A stretch of DNA of 64,000 nt from Streptomyces sp. QL37 (GTDB lineage: Bacteria > Actinomycetota > Actinomycetes > Streptomycetales > Streptomycetaceae), in NCBI RefSeq assembly GCF_002941025.1, contig NZ_PTJS01000001.1:8127678-8191677 (forward strand). Reading direction: 5' to 3'. This document shows, one piece after another, positions 1 through 7,607 of the stretch. The position numbers were made by a program, and so were the translations under genes. Below the pieces are notes generated by a model. The model did no database searches. It had not been told where the DNA came from and was given only the letters and a program-made list of their open reading frames with translations. The first letter of the stretch is position 1. Each line of letters starts with the position of its first letter.

Positions 1-100
1 CCTGCCCGACCCCGTCAACCCGGCCACCAGCCAGGTGGTGCCGTACGCCGTGCTGCGCAGCCTCGCCGCCCTCGCCGGCCGGAGCGGGCAGATCCTGTGA
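1..100 (+). CDS. C-terminal fragment, aspartate-dehydrogenase-like protein
   Basis: Only the last 32 codons are inside the window, read from base 2 to a TGA. The tail contains NPATSQVVPYAVLRSL, which resembles the conserved NPKTS-type C-terminal segment of L-aspartate dehydrogenases (NadX/DUF108 family). Those enzymes interconvert L-aspartate and iminoaspartate or oxaloacetate with NAD(P). The stop overlaps the GTG of the next gene (GTGA), so it is the upstream member of the same operon. The family call rests on a short tail and is tentative. Confidence 0.45.
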   Translation, partial: LPDPVNPATSQVVPYAVLRSLAALAGRSGQIL

Positions 101-882
101 GCGCCGCCCACGTCCATGTCGAGGAGGCGGGCGACCACGGACCGCTGCTGCTGTGCCTGCACGGCATCGGCTCCTCCTCGGCCGCCTTCGCACCGCAGCT
201 CGCCGAACTCTCCGCGTACGTCCGGGTCGTGGCCTGGGACGCTCCCGGCTACGCCAAGTCGCCCGACCCCGCAGGGCCGATGAGTCTCGACGACTACGCG
301 GACGCGGCGGCCGCCCTCATCCGGGAGCGCGCCACCACCGCCCACGTCCTCGGCGTCTCCTGGGGCGGAGTGATCGCGCTCCGCCTCGCCACCCGCCACC
401 CCGACGTCGTCGCCTCACTGATCGTCGCCGACTCCAGCCCCGGCTCGGGCACCGACGAGGCCAAGGCGGCAGGCATGCGCGCGAGGGCCGCCGACCTCGC
501 CGAGCTGGGCCCCCGCGCCTTCGCCGAAGCCCGTGGCCCGCGGCTGGTGTCGTGCGACGCGCCGGACGCACTGGTCCGCCGCGTCGTCGACACCATGGCC
601 GACTCGGTACGCCTGCCGGGCTACGCCTACGCCGCCAAATCCATGGCCTCCGCCGACCTGCGCGCCGAACTCCCCTCGATCGCCGCCCCCACCCTCGTGC
701 TCTGCGGCGAACAGGACCGGGTCACCGGCCCCGAGGCGAGCCAGGCCATCGCCGGGGCCATCCACAGGACCGCCTACGTGATCGTCAAGGACGCCGGTCA
801 CCTGGCCAATCAGGAGCAGCCGGGCCACTTCGACGCCTGGGTGCTCTCCCACCTCCGCATCACCGCCTCCATCCCCGAATAG
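97..882 (+). CDS. alpha/beta hydrolase
   Basis: A 261-residue alpha/beta-hydrolase-fold protein with a full catalytic set. The oxyanion strand LHGIGSS is near residue 21, nucleophile Ser88 lies in GVSWGG, the acid is in CGEQDRVTG, and the catalytic His is in KDAGHLANQEQP near the C-terminus. There is no signal peptide, so it is cytoplasmic. The GTG start overlaps the preceding stop (GTGA). Family members hydrolyse esters, enol-lactones or C-C bonds of ring-cleavage products. In an operon with a Rieske oxygenase and a ThDP enzyme it probably opens or deacylates a catabolic intermediate; the substrate cannot be read from sequence. Confidence 0.85.
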   Translation: MSAAHVHVEEAGDHGPLLLCLHGIGSSSAAFAPQLAELSAYVRVVAWDAPGYAKSPDPAGPMSLDDYADAAAALIRERATTAHVLGVSWGGVIALRLATRHPDVVASLIVADSSPGSGTDEAKAAGMRARAADLAELGPRAFAEARGPRLVSCDAPDALVRRVVDTMADSVRLPGYAYAAKSMASADLRAELPSIAAPTLVLCGEQDRVTGPEASQAIAGAIHRTAYVIVKDAGHLANQEQPGHFDAWVLSHLRITASIPE

Positions 883-893
883 GAGCCACCACC

Positions 894-1415
894 ATGCCCC
901 TGACCACCGACGCGTACGACAACGGCGACGACCTCTCCGCGTACACCGACTCCCTCATCGCCACCAAGGCCTCCCGGGTCGCCGACTTCGACACCCTGTC
1001 CTTCCAGGAGAAGGCCGGCCCGCAGTTCCGCCGCGGCCAGATCCGCTACGTCGGCTCCGGCGCCACCGGCAACCACGAGAGCGACAGCCGCATCCTCCCG
1101 TCCGGCGGCTTCACCTTCTCGAACATGCTGCTGCCGCCCGGCGCCGAGGGCCCGGCCCACACCCACCACGACGTCGAGGAGGCCTTCTTCGTCCTGGAGG
1201 GCGAGGTCAAGGTCGGCATCCACCGCGGCGCCGACGAGGCCGAGTACCGCACCCTGGGCTACCGCGACATGATCGTCGTCCCCGCCGGGGTCACCCGGTC
1301 GCTGAAGAACGAGGGCGACACCGACGCCCTGTTCTGCGTCGTCATCGGCACGCAGAAGCCGCAGGTGCCGACCTACCCCGAGTACTCGCCGATGCATGGC
1401 GTCACCCGTGGCTGA
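894..1415 (+). CDS. cupin-domain protein
   Basis: A 173-residue single-domain cupin. The first metal-binding cupin motif is visible as PGAEGPAHTHHDVEEAFFVL (two His, a following Glu, then EGEV), and the second barrel motif falls in YRDMIVVPAGVTRSLKN. Such proteins are metal-dependent dioxygenases, isomerases or sugar/acid-binding proteins; nothing seen fixes the reaction. An ATG about ten bases after AGGAG was chosen as start because an upstream extension in the same frame would run antisense-like through the hydrolase gene. Its 3' end overlaps the next gene by 20 bases, indicating translational coupling. Confidence 0.8.
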   Translation: MPLTTDAYDNGDDLSAYTDSLIATKASRVADFDTLSFQEKAGPQFRRGQIRYVGSGATGNHESDSRILPSGGFTFSNMLLPPGAEGPAHTHHDVEEAFFVLEGEVKVGIHRGADEAEYRTLGYRDMIVVPAGVTRSLKNEGDTDALFCVVIGTQKPQVPTYPEYSPMHGVTRG

Positions 1416-2163
1416 CCAGCCTCCGGCAGGCCGGCGCACCGTCGTCGTCACCGGAGCGGGCCGTGGCCTCGGACTGGCCATGGCCCGCCGGGCGGGCACC
1501 GACGGCTTCCGGGTCGTCCTCGCCGAACTGGAGCGGGAGCGCGGCGAACGCGCCGCGGCCGAGCTGCGGGCGGAGGGCCTCGACGCCCACTTCGTACGCT
1601 GCGACGTCGCCGACCCCGCTTCGGTGGAGGCGCTCGCCGGCGCCGTGCGCGACCTGGGGCCCCTGTACGGCCTGGTCAACAACGCGGCGCTGGCCAACGG
1701 CGTGGGCGGAAGCGAGTTCCAGGACATCGACGTCGAGGTGTGGGACCGGCTGATGGCGGTCAACGCCCGAAGCCCCTGGCTCGTGTCGAAGGCCCTCCAC
1801 CCGCTCTTCACCGAGCCCGGCCGGATCGTCAACCTCGCCTCGGACGCGGCGCTCTACGGTTCCCCGCGCCTCGCCCACTACATCGCCTCCAAGGGCGCCG
1901 TCATCGCGCTGACCCGCGCCATGGCACGTGAACTCGGAGAGCGAGGGATCACCGTGAACGCGGTGGCCCCCGGCCTCACCGAGTGCGAGGCGACCGAGAC
2001 CGTGCCCGCCGAACGGCACGACCTCTACCGAATGAACCGGGCCATCTCACGGCCGCAGCAGCCCGACGACCTCACCGGGATCGTCTCCTTCCTGCTGGGC
2101 GAGGAATCCCGCTATCTGACCGGACAGGTGATCGCCGTCAACGGCGGATTCACCATGAACTGA
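1396..2163 (+). CDS. SDR family oxidoreductase
   Basis: A classical short-chain dehydrogenase/reductase of 255 residues. The Rossmann cofactor motif TGAGRGLG is near residue 20, NNAALANG is in the NNAG position, and the catalytic motif is YIASK. The C-terminus ends GQVIAVNGGFTMN, typical of FabG-like enzymes. It oxidises or reduces an alcohol/ketone with NAD(P)(H). It overlaps the cupin gene and is followed 19 bases later by a second, divergent SDR with GGAGATACGAG as ribosome site, so the two probably act on successive intermediates of one pathway. Confidence 0.88.
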   Translation: MASPVADQPPAGRRTVVVTGAGRGLGLAMARRAGTDGFRVVLAELERERGERAAAELRAEGLDAHFVRCDVADPASVEALAGAVRDLGPLYGLVNNAALANGVGGSEFQDIDVEVWDRLMAVNARSPWLVSKALHPLFTEPGRIVNLASDAALYGSPRLAHYIASKGAVIALTRAMARELGERGITVNAVAPGLTECEATETVPAERHDLYRMNRAISRPQQPDDLTGIVSFLLGEESRYLTGQVIAVNGGFTMN

Positions 2164-2182
2164 ACCGCAGGAGATACGAGTT

Positions 2183-2971
2183 ATGGATCTGGGCCTCGCC
2201 GACCGCACCATCGTGGTCACCGGCGGCAGCTCGGGCGTCGGCCTGGCCACGGTCCGCGCCCTGCTCGACGAGGGCGCCCGCGTCGCCACCTGCGGCCGCG
2301 ACGCCGGCCGGCTCGCCGAGGCGGCCGCCGGCCTCGGCGCCGGGCACGACCGCCTGCTGACCGGCGTCTGCGACGTAAGGGACGCCGACGCCGTCCGCGG
2401 CTTCGTCCGCCGTACGGCCGAGGAATTCGGCGGGATCGACGGGCTGGTCAACAACGCCGGACAGTCCCGCATGAAGGGACTCGACGACTCCACCGCCGAG
2501 GACTGGCGCGACGAACTGGAGCTGAAGTTCGCCGGAGTGCTGAACCCCCTCCAGGCGGCGCGCCCCCACCTCGCCGCGTCCGGAGCGGCGAGCGTCGTCA
2601 ACATCAACGCGGTCCTGGCCAAGCAGCCCGAGACCCGGCTGATCACGACGAGCGCCGCACGCGCCGGCATCCTCAACCTCTCCAAGTCCCTGTCCGTCGA
2701 ACTCGCCGGTGACGGCATCCGGGTCAACTCCGTCTGCCTCGGACTCGTCGACACCGGCCAGTGGACCCGCCGCCACGCGGCCGCGGACTCCGGCCTCACC
2801 TACGAGGAGTGGCAGGCCGAACTGGCCGGGGACCGGGGCATCGCGCTGGGCCGCCTCGGCCGGGCCGAGGAGGTCGCGTACGCGGTCGTCGCCCTGCTCT
2901 CACCCCGCGCCTCCTACATCACCGGCACCAGCATCGACGTCTGCGGCGGCGTCGGCCGCTCCATCCTCTGA
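2183..2971 (+). CDS. atypical SDR oxidoreductase, non-canonical active site
   Basis: A 262-residue SDR-fold protein with cofactor motif TGGSSGVG and NNAGQS. The usual YxxxK is not present: the aligned segment is TTSAARAG, so Tyr is Thr156 and Lys is Arg160, and the usual catalytic Ser is Ala143 (NINAV). The C-terminus ITGTSIDVCGGVGRSIL is SDR-like. Either the chemistry differs from classical SDRs or the protein is a non-catalytic partner. It sits between a canonical SDR and the ThDP enzyme, with AGGAGA before the next ATG. SDRs with a TSAAR segment occur elsewhere, so this is probably a subfamily trait and not decay. Confidence 0.8.
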   Translation: MDLGLADRTIVVTGGSSGVGLATVRALLDEGARVATCGRDAGRLAEAAAGLGAGHDRLLTGVCDVRDADAVRGFVRRTAEEFGGIDGLVNNAGQSRMKGLDDSTAEDWRDELELKFAGVLNPLQAARPHLAASGAASVVNINAVLAKQPETRLITTSAARAGILNLSKSLSVELAGDGIRVNSVCLGLVDTGQWTRRHAAADSGLTYEEWQAELAGDRGIALGRLGRAEEVAYAVVALLSPRASYITGTSIDVCGGVGRSIL

Positions 2972-2980
2972 GGAGACACC

Positions 2981-4606
2981 ATGCGTCACGACAACGGAGG
3001 CGATCTCCTCGTCACCGTCCTGCGCGAACTCGGCATCGACACCGTCTTCGGCATCGTCAGCGTCCACAACCTGCCGCTCGTCGAAGCCGTCGACCGCGAA
3101 CTGCGGTTCGTGCCCGTGCGGCACGAGGCGTCGGCCGTCAACGCCGCCGACGCCTACGGCCGCGCACGGGGCGGTCTCGGCTGCGCCCTGACCTCGACCG
3201 GTACCGGCGCGGGCAACGCCGCCGGATCGCTGATCGAGGCGCTCAGCGCGGGCAGCTCCGTCCTGCACGTCACCGGTCAGGTGGAGAGCGAGTTCCTGGG
3301 CAGCGGACGGGGATTCATCCACGAGACCAAGGACCAGCTCGGCATGCTCCAGGCGGTCTCCGCGTACGCCGCGAGCGTGCCGGACGCCGCGCAGGCGGGC
3401 CGGATCCTGCGCGAGGCGGCCCGCTCGGCCCTGACCGCGCCCGGCGGCCCCGCCAGCGTGGAGTGGCCGATCGACCTCCAGTACGCCGCGCAGACCGACG
3501 AGCCCGCCGAGCACGCGGAGAGCGCCCCGGTGGCGCCCACCCAGGGTGAACTCGACGCCGCGGGGGCCCTCCTGGCCTCCGCCCGGCGCCCCCTGATCTG
3601 GGCGGGCGGCGGCGCGAACACCGCGCGCGGCGAACTGGCCGCCCTGCTGGAGGCCACCGGCGCCGGACTGATCACCTCGAACTCCGGGCGCGGCAGCGTG
3701 CCCGAGGACCACGAGCAGGTCATCGGCAACTTCGCCACCACCCCCGCGGTGCGCGCCCTGCTCGCCGACGCGGACGTCCTGCTGACCATCGGCACGCACT
3801 TCCGGTCGAACGAGACCTCCGACTACACCCTGGAACTCCCCGCGGCCCACATCCAGATCGACGTCGACGCGGCCGCCCTCGCCAGGGTGTACCCGGCCAC
3901 CCACCCACTGCACGCAGACGCCGCCCTGGCCCTGGACGGCCTGCTGCCGCACGGCGTCCCCGCCGAACCCGGCTGGACGGACCGCGTCGGAGCCGTACGC
4001 ACCGAGGTGCGCGCGATCCTGCACGACAACATCGGACCGCAGGCCGCGATCTGCGACGCGATCCGCGCCGCGCTTCCCCGCGAGGCCGTCGTCGCCCGCG
4101 ACGTCACCATCCCCTCCAGCAGCTGGGGCAACCGGCTCCTGGAGATGTACGACCCGAAGGACAACGTCTTCCCGCGCGGCGGCGGCATCGGCCAGGGACT
4201 GGGCATGGGCATCGGCGCGGCGCTCGCGCGGCCCGGCACGCCCACCGTCGTGATCGCGGGCGACGGCGGACTCGCCGTCCACCTCGGCGAACTCCTCACC
4301 CTCGCCCAGGAACGGCCCCGGCTGACCCTGATCGTCTTCAACGACGGCGGCTACGGAGTCCTGCGCAACATGCAGGACCACCACGGCGAGCGCCGCTCGG
4401 GAGTCGACCTCACCACCCCCGACTTCGAGCTCCTGGCCCGCGCCTGCGGCCTGCCGTACGCCCGCATCTCCGCCGAGGAGCACGCCGGCCCGGTGCTCTC
4501 CGAAGCCATCGCCTCGGACGGCCCCACGCTTGTCGAGGTCGACCTCGACGCCCTCGGCCCGATGAAGAACCCGTTCACCCCGCCCGTCAGGATCCCGGGC
4601 CAGTAG
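2981..4606 (+). CDS. thiamine diphosphate-dependent enzyme (acetolactate synthase/benzoylformate decarboxylase-like)
   Basis: A 541-residue three-domain ThDP enzyme. The N-terminal Pyr domain carries the cofactor-activating Glu in VRHEASAVNAADAYGR and the GTGAGN segment. The central domain contains IWAGGGANTARGEL. The C-terminal PP domain has the Mg/ThDP motif starting at VIAGDGG and closing about 25 residues later at FNDGGYG. Length matches acetolactate synthase large subunits and benzoylformate decarboxylase. No small regulatory ALS subunit is nearby, which argues for 2-oxo acid decarboxylation or C-C cleavage/ligation in catabolism and not for branched-chain synthesis. It starts ten bases after the preceding SDR. 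Confidence 0.85.
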   Translation: MRHDNGGDLLVTVLRELGIDTVFGIVSVHNLPLVEAVDRELRFVPVRHEASAVNAADAYGRARGGLGCALTSTGTGAGNAAGSLIEALSAGSSVLHVTGQVESEFLGSGRGFIHETKDQLGMLQAVSAYAASVPDAAQAGRILREAARSALTAPGGPASVEWPIDLQYAAQTDEPAEHAESAPVAPTQGELDAAGALLASARRPLIWAGGGANTARGELAALLEATGAGLITSNSGRGSVPEDHEQVIGNFATTPAVRALLADADVLLTIGTHFRSNETSDYTLELPAAHIQIDVDAAALARVYPATHPLHADAALALDGLLPHGVPAEPGWTDRVGAVRTEVRAILHDNIGPQAAICDAIRAALPREAVVARDVTIPSSSWGNRLLEMYDPKDNVFPRGGGIGQGLGMGIGAALARPGTPTVVIAGDGGLAVHLGELLTLAQERPRLTLIVFNDGGYGVLRNMQDHHGERRSGVDLTTPDFELLARACGLPYARISAEEHAGPVLSEAIASDGPTLVEVDLDALGPMKNPFTPPVRIPGQ

Positions 4607-4644
4607 CCCGGCCGACCGAACCGCCGGCAAGGAGGCAACAGACC

Positions 4645-5580
4645 ATGAGCGAGGAATCGCTGCGGCTGACCGTCCGTCGTATGACCTGGGAGGCCGAAGG
4701 CGTCCTGTCCGTCGAGCTGACCCACCCCGACGGCAAACCCCTGCCCGCCTGGACCCCCGGCGCGCACCTCGACGTCCACGCCGGCGGCCAGGTCCGTCAG
4801 TACAGCCTGTGCGGCGACCCGCACACTCCGGACGTCTACCGCATCGGCGTACTCAACGAGCCCGCCTCGCGCGGCGGTTCACGTTTCGTGCACACCCAGT
4901 TGCGGCCCGGCCAGGAGATCACGGTCTCCGAGCCGCGTAACCACTTCGTGCTGGAGGACGCTGGCTCCTACGTGTTCGTCGCGGGCGGAATCGGCATCAC
5001 CCCACTGCTGGCGATGGCCCGGGAGGCTGCCCGCGCGGGAGCCCGGTGGCGCATGGTGTACGGCGGCAGGAACCGGGCCTCCATGGCGTTCACGGGCGAA
5101 CTCGACGCGCTGGGCGGTGACGTCACACTCGTCCCGCAGGACGAACACGGCCACATCGACCTGGACTCCGCGCTCGCCGGGCTGCCCGAGGGCACCCTGG
5201 TGTACTCCTGCGGCCCCGAGCCCCTGCTCGCGGCCGTCGAACAGCGCTGCCCCGCGGACCGGCTGCGCCTGGAGCGGTTCGCCGCGCCGACGGGGGAACG
5301 CACCGGCGACGACGAGGCGTTCGAGGTCGAGTGCCGCACCTCCGGGACGACGCTCACCGTCGGTGCCGGAACCTCCGTCCTGGAGGCCGCCGAGAGCGCC
5401 GGAATCACCGTGGACAACTCGTGCCGCGACGGCATCTGCGGCTCCTGCGAGACCCGGGTGCTCGAAGGCGTCCCGGACCACCGCGACTTCCTGCTCAGTG
5501 AAGCCGAACGGGCCGCGAACACCACGATGATGATCTGCGTCTCGCGGTGCGCCTCCGGCCGGCTCGTCCTCGACCTCTGA
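4645..5580 (+). CDS. PDR/VanB-type oxygenase reductase (FMN, NAD, 2Fe-2S)
   Basis: A 311-residue flavin/iron-sulfur reductase in the phthalate dioxygenase reductase order. The N-terminal flavin-binding barrel has RQYSLCGDP, the NAD domain has VFVAGGIGITPLLAMAR and YSCGPEPLL, and the C-terminal plant-type ferredoxin has CRDGICGSC with the fourth Cys in MMICVSRC. This architecture passes electrons from NAD(P)H to a Rieske oxygenase. The obvious partner is the oxygenase two genes downstream, making a two-component system like VanA/VanB. AAGGAGG lies about ten bases before the ATG. Confidence 0.9.
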   Translation: MSEESLRLTVRRMTWEAEGVLSVELTHPDGKPLPAWTPGAHLDVHAGGQVRQYSLCGDPHTPDVYRIGVLNEPASRGGSRFVHTQLRPGQEITVSEPRNHFVLEDAGSYVFVAGGIGITPLLAMAREAARAGARWRMVYGGRNRASMAFTGELDALGGDVTLVPQDEHGHIDLDSALAGLPEGTLVYSCGPEPLLAAVEQRCPADRLRLERFAAPTGERTGDDEAFEVECRTSGTTLTVGAGTSVLEAAESAGITVDNSCRDGICGSCETRVLEGVPDHRDFLLSEAERAANTTMMICVSRCASGRLVLDL

Positions 5581-5608
5581 CACTCCCACCGCACTTTCAG
5601 GAGACACC

Positions 5609-5833
5609 GTGACCGACACCTGGCCGTACCTGGACGTCCACCAGTCCCGTACGCACGAGCCGACCCCGTACGAGTACAAACTCGCAGCCACCCTCGAAGA
5701 GGTCTACACGCGCGAGGGCCACGAGCTCGCCGACGTCGTGCGCGGGCTCAACGCCCGCCAGGTCCACGCCGCCGACGGCGCTCCGTGGACCGAGGAGTCC
5801 TTCCGCGCCGAGATGAACCGACTGGGAGCCTGA
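5609..5833 (+). CDS. small recombinase-like helix-turn-helix protein
   Basis: A 74-residue protein. Residues 20-74 (YEYKLAATLEEVYTREGHEL then LADVVRGLNARQV and WTEESFRAEMNRLG) resemble the short helix-turn-helix module found after resolvase domains in serine recombinases, here without a catalytic domain. Similar stand-alone proteins are known beside Rieske oxygenase genes, with no established role. It is wedged between reductase and oxygenase, two bases before the oxygenase start, with AGGAGA in front of its GTG. Co-location suggests an accessory or assembly factor for the oxygenase, or a DNA-binding regulator; the sequence does not decide. Confidence 0.75.
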   Translation: MTDTWPYLDVHQSRTHEPTPYEYKLAATLEEVYTREGHELADVVRGLNARQVHAADGAPWTEESFRAEMNRLGA

Positions 5834-5835
5834 CC

Positions 5836-6852
5836 ATGACGCTGTCGTCCTCCGCCACCGCGGAACACATCTACGCCACCGGTCTGCGCAACCAGTGGCA
5901 CCCGGTCGTCCCCTCGCACTTCGTGGCGCCCGGCGCGATGCGCAAGGTGACCGCGCTCGGCGAACAGTGGCTCCTGTTCCGGCGCTCCGACGGCGCCCTG
6001 TCCATGCTCGCCGACCGCTGCCCGCACCGCGGCGCCCCGCTCTCGCTCGGCAAGCACCTCGGTGACCGGGTCGCCTGCTGGTACCACGGCGTCGAGGTCG
6101 AACCCGACGGCACCGTCTCCTCGGTCCCCGGCCTGCCGGGCTGCAGCCTGGAGGGCAAGAAGCTGGTGACCTCGCTGCCGGTGCGCGAGGTCGCGGGCGC
6201 GATCCTCGCCTACTTCGGGGACGAGGAGCACCCCGAGCCCGTCGCGCTGACCCTGCCGGAGCCGCTGACCGACCCCGGAGTGGACGCGTTCCTCTGCTAC
6301 GCGGAATGGGACGCGCCCTGGCGGTACGCCGTGGAGAACCTGCTCGACCCCATGCACGGCGCGTTCCTGCACCACGACTCGCACACCATGTTCGACGGCG
6401 ACACGACAGCCAAGTTCCGTATCCGGGAGACCGGCCGGGGCTACTTCTTCGAGAAGACCGACCAGCGCGGCGTCAACTTCGACTGGGTGGAGCTCTGCCG
6501 CACCGGAGTGGACTGGGTCGACCTCTCCATCCCGTACCCGCCGTCGGCCGGCCCCGGTGGTCCCTTCGGCATCGTCGGCATGGTCTGCCCGGTGGGCGAA
6601 CGGCGCAGCGGCGTCTTCTTCTGGCGCTACCGCCGGGTCGAGGACTGGCAGCGCGCCTCCTGGCGCTTCCTGTACCGGACGCTGATCGAGCAGCGCCACT
6701 GGGACGTCCTGGAACAGGACCGCGTCATGCTGGAGGCCATGCCGGCGGACGCCGACCAGCAGGAGAACCTCTACCAGCACGACCTGGGCGTGGTAAGGCT
6801 GCGACGCCTCTACCGCGCGGCGGCCGAGGCGCAGTCGACGGCCGGAGCCTGA
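5836..6852 (+). CDS. Rieske [2Fe-2S] non-heme iron oxygenase
   Basis: The oxygenase component, 338 residues. The Rieske cluster motif runs from CPHRG to CWYHG (C-x-H, 17 residues, C-x2-H). The mononuclear iron site is visible as ENLLDPMHGAFLHH, giving the Asp/His/His ligand pattern and the bridging acid. Length fits VanA/PobA-like single-subunit oxygenases. It takes electrons from the VanB-type reductase upstream and performs hydroxylation, demethylation or dihydroxylation of an unidentified substrate. The ATG two bases after the small HTH gene is preferred to a longer in-frame start that overlaps it. It is the last gene of the operon. Confidence 0.9.
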   Translation: MTLSSSATAEHIYATGLRNQWHPVVPSHFVAPGAMRKVTALGEQWLLFRRSDGALSMLADRCPHRGAPLSLGKHLGDRVACWYHGVEVEPDGTVSSVPGLPGCSLEGKKLVTSLPVREVAGAILAYFGDEEHPEPVALTLPEPLTDPGVDAFLCYAEWDAPWRYAVENLLDPMHGAFLHHDSHTMFDGDTTAKFRIRETGRGYFFEKTDQRGVNFDWVELCRTGVDWVDLSIPYPPSAGPGGPFGIVGMVCPVGERRSGVFFWRYRRVEDWQRASWRFLYRTLIEQRHWDVLEQDRVMLEAMPADADQQENLYQHDLGVVRLRRLYRAAAEAQSTAGA

Positions 6853-6895
6853 GGGACACACCGGGCGGGTGGTTCACCGGGGGAGTGGGCCGGAT

Positions 6896-6923
6896 CCGGC
6901 GGCACCGCCGCCGGTGCCGCCGG
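6896..6923. terminator. shared terminator between convergent genes
   Basis: A perfect 11-bp GC stem (CCGGCGGCACC and its complement) with a six-base loop lies between the convergent ends of the oxygenase and the MarR gene. There is no clear T-run, as is usual in Streptomyces. Confidence 0.55.
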
Positions 6924-6984
6924 CCACCCACCGGCGGCACCGCGCACCGGAGAGCAGGGCGGCCACCCCCCCGGAGGGGCCGGA

Positions 6985-7566
6985 TCACACGCGGCGCGGG
7001 GCGCCCGGATGCGTGTCACGCCCCCCGTCCTCCCCCGGAGCCCGCGGTCCGGGGGCAGGGGCCGTGAGGCCGTCGGCCGCCCGGTCCCGTTCCAGGTGCG
7101 AGTGGACGCGGCGCAACAGGGAGGCGAACTGCTCGCGTTCCTCGGAGCTCAGCGGGGCGAGCAGCTCCGCCTCGGTGGCGGCCACATCGGCGTCGAGCCG
7201 TGCCAGCGCGCATCTGCCCGCCGCTGTCAGGGCGACCTCGATTCGGCGGCGGTCCGAGGGGTCCCGGGCACACACGACGTATCCGGCCGCGTCCAGGTCC
7301 GTGACCGTCCTGGTCAGATCGCTCTGGTTCATGTCCAGTCGAGAGGCGAGGTCGCCCTTGGACAGCCGGCCGGCCTCGTCCAGCATGGCCAGGATGGTCA
7401 GGTGCCACAGCCGCAGCCCGTGAGCCGTCAGTGTGCCGGTGAGCCTGCGGCGTGCGGCCTTGCCCGTCGCGTACATGAGATAGGCGTTGAGGCTCAGCAC
7501 ACTCGACGGCGTCACGCCCGCGGTCCGGGGCCCGTGGGCCGTCCCCGGAGCGCTCGGCTGGTGCAT
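6985..7566 (-). CDS. MarR-family transcriptional regulator
   Basis: A 193-residue winged-helix regulator of the MarR type. The DNA-binding core is LWHLTILAMLDEAGRLSKGDL, LASRLDMNQSDLTRTVTDL as recognition helix region, and the wing with RDPSDRRRIEVALTAAG. C-terminal helices (LLAPLSSEEREQFASLLRRV) form the dimer interface. The chosen ATG has AGGGAG six bases upstream; a longer in-frame start overlaps the neighbouring stop and lacks a site. It lies 41 bases downstream of the formyltransferase on the same strand and convergent to the Rieske operon, so it could regulate either. Confidence 0.88.
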   Translation of the reverse strand: MHQPSAPGTAHGPRTAGVTPSSVLSLNAYLMYATGKAARRRLTGTLTAHGLRLWHLTILAMLDEAGRLSKGDLASRLDMNQSDLTRTVTDLDAAGYVVCARDPSDRRRIEVALTAAGRCALARLDADVAATEAELLAPLSSEEREQFASLLRRVHSHLERDRAADGLTAPAPGPRAPGEDGGRDTHPGAPRRV

Positions 7567-7607
7567 GGTTCTCCCTAACGTGGCGACGTGCGGCAGGAGA
7601 CCCGAGG

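Noticed and set aside
2047..2799. Serine/arginine-rich minus-strand frames over the SDR genes
   Set aside because: Shadow frames of well-supported plus-strand SDRs with typical motifs.
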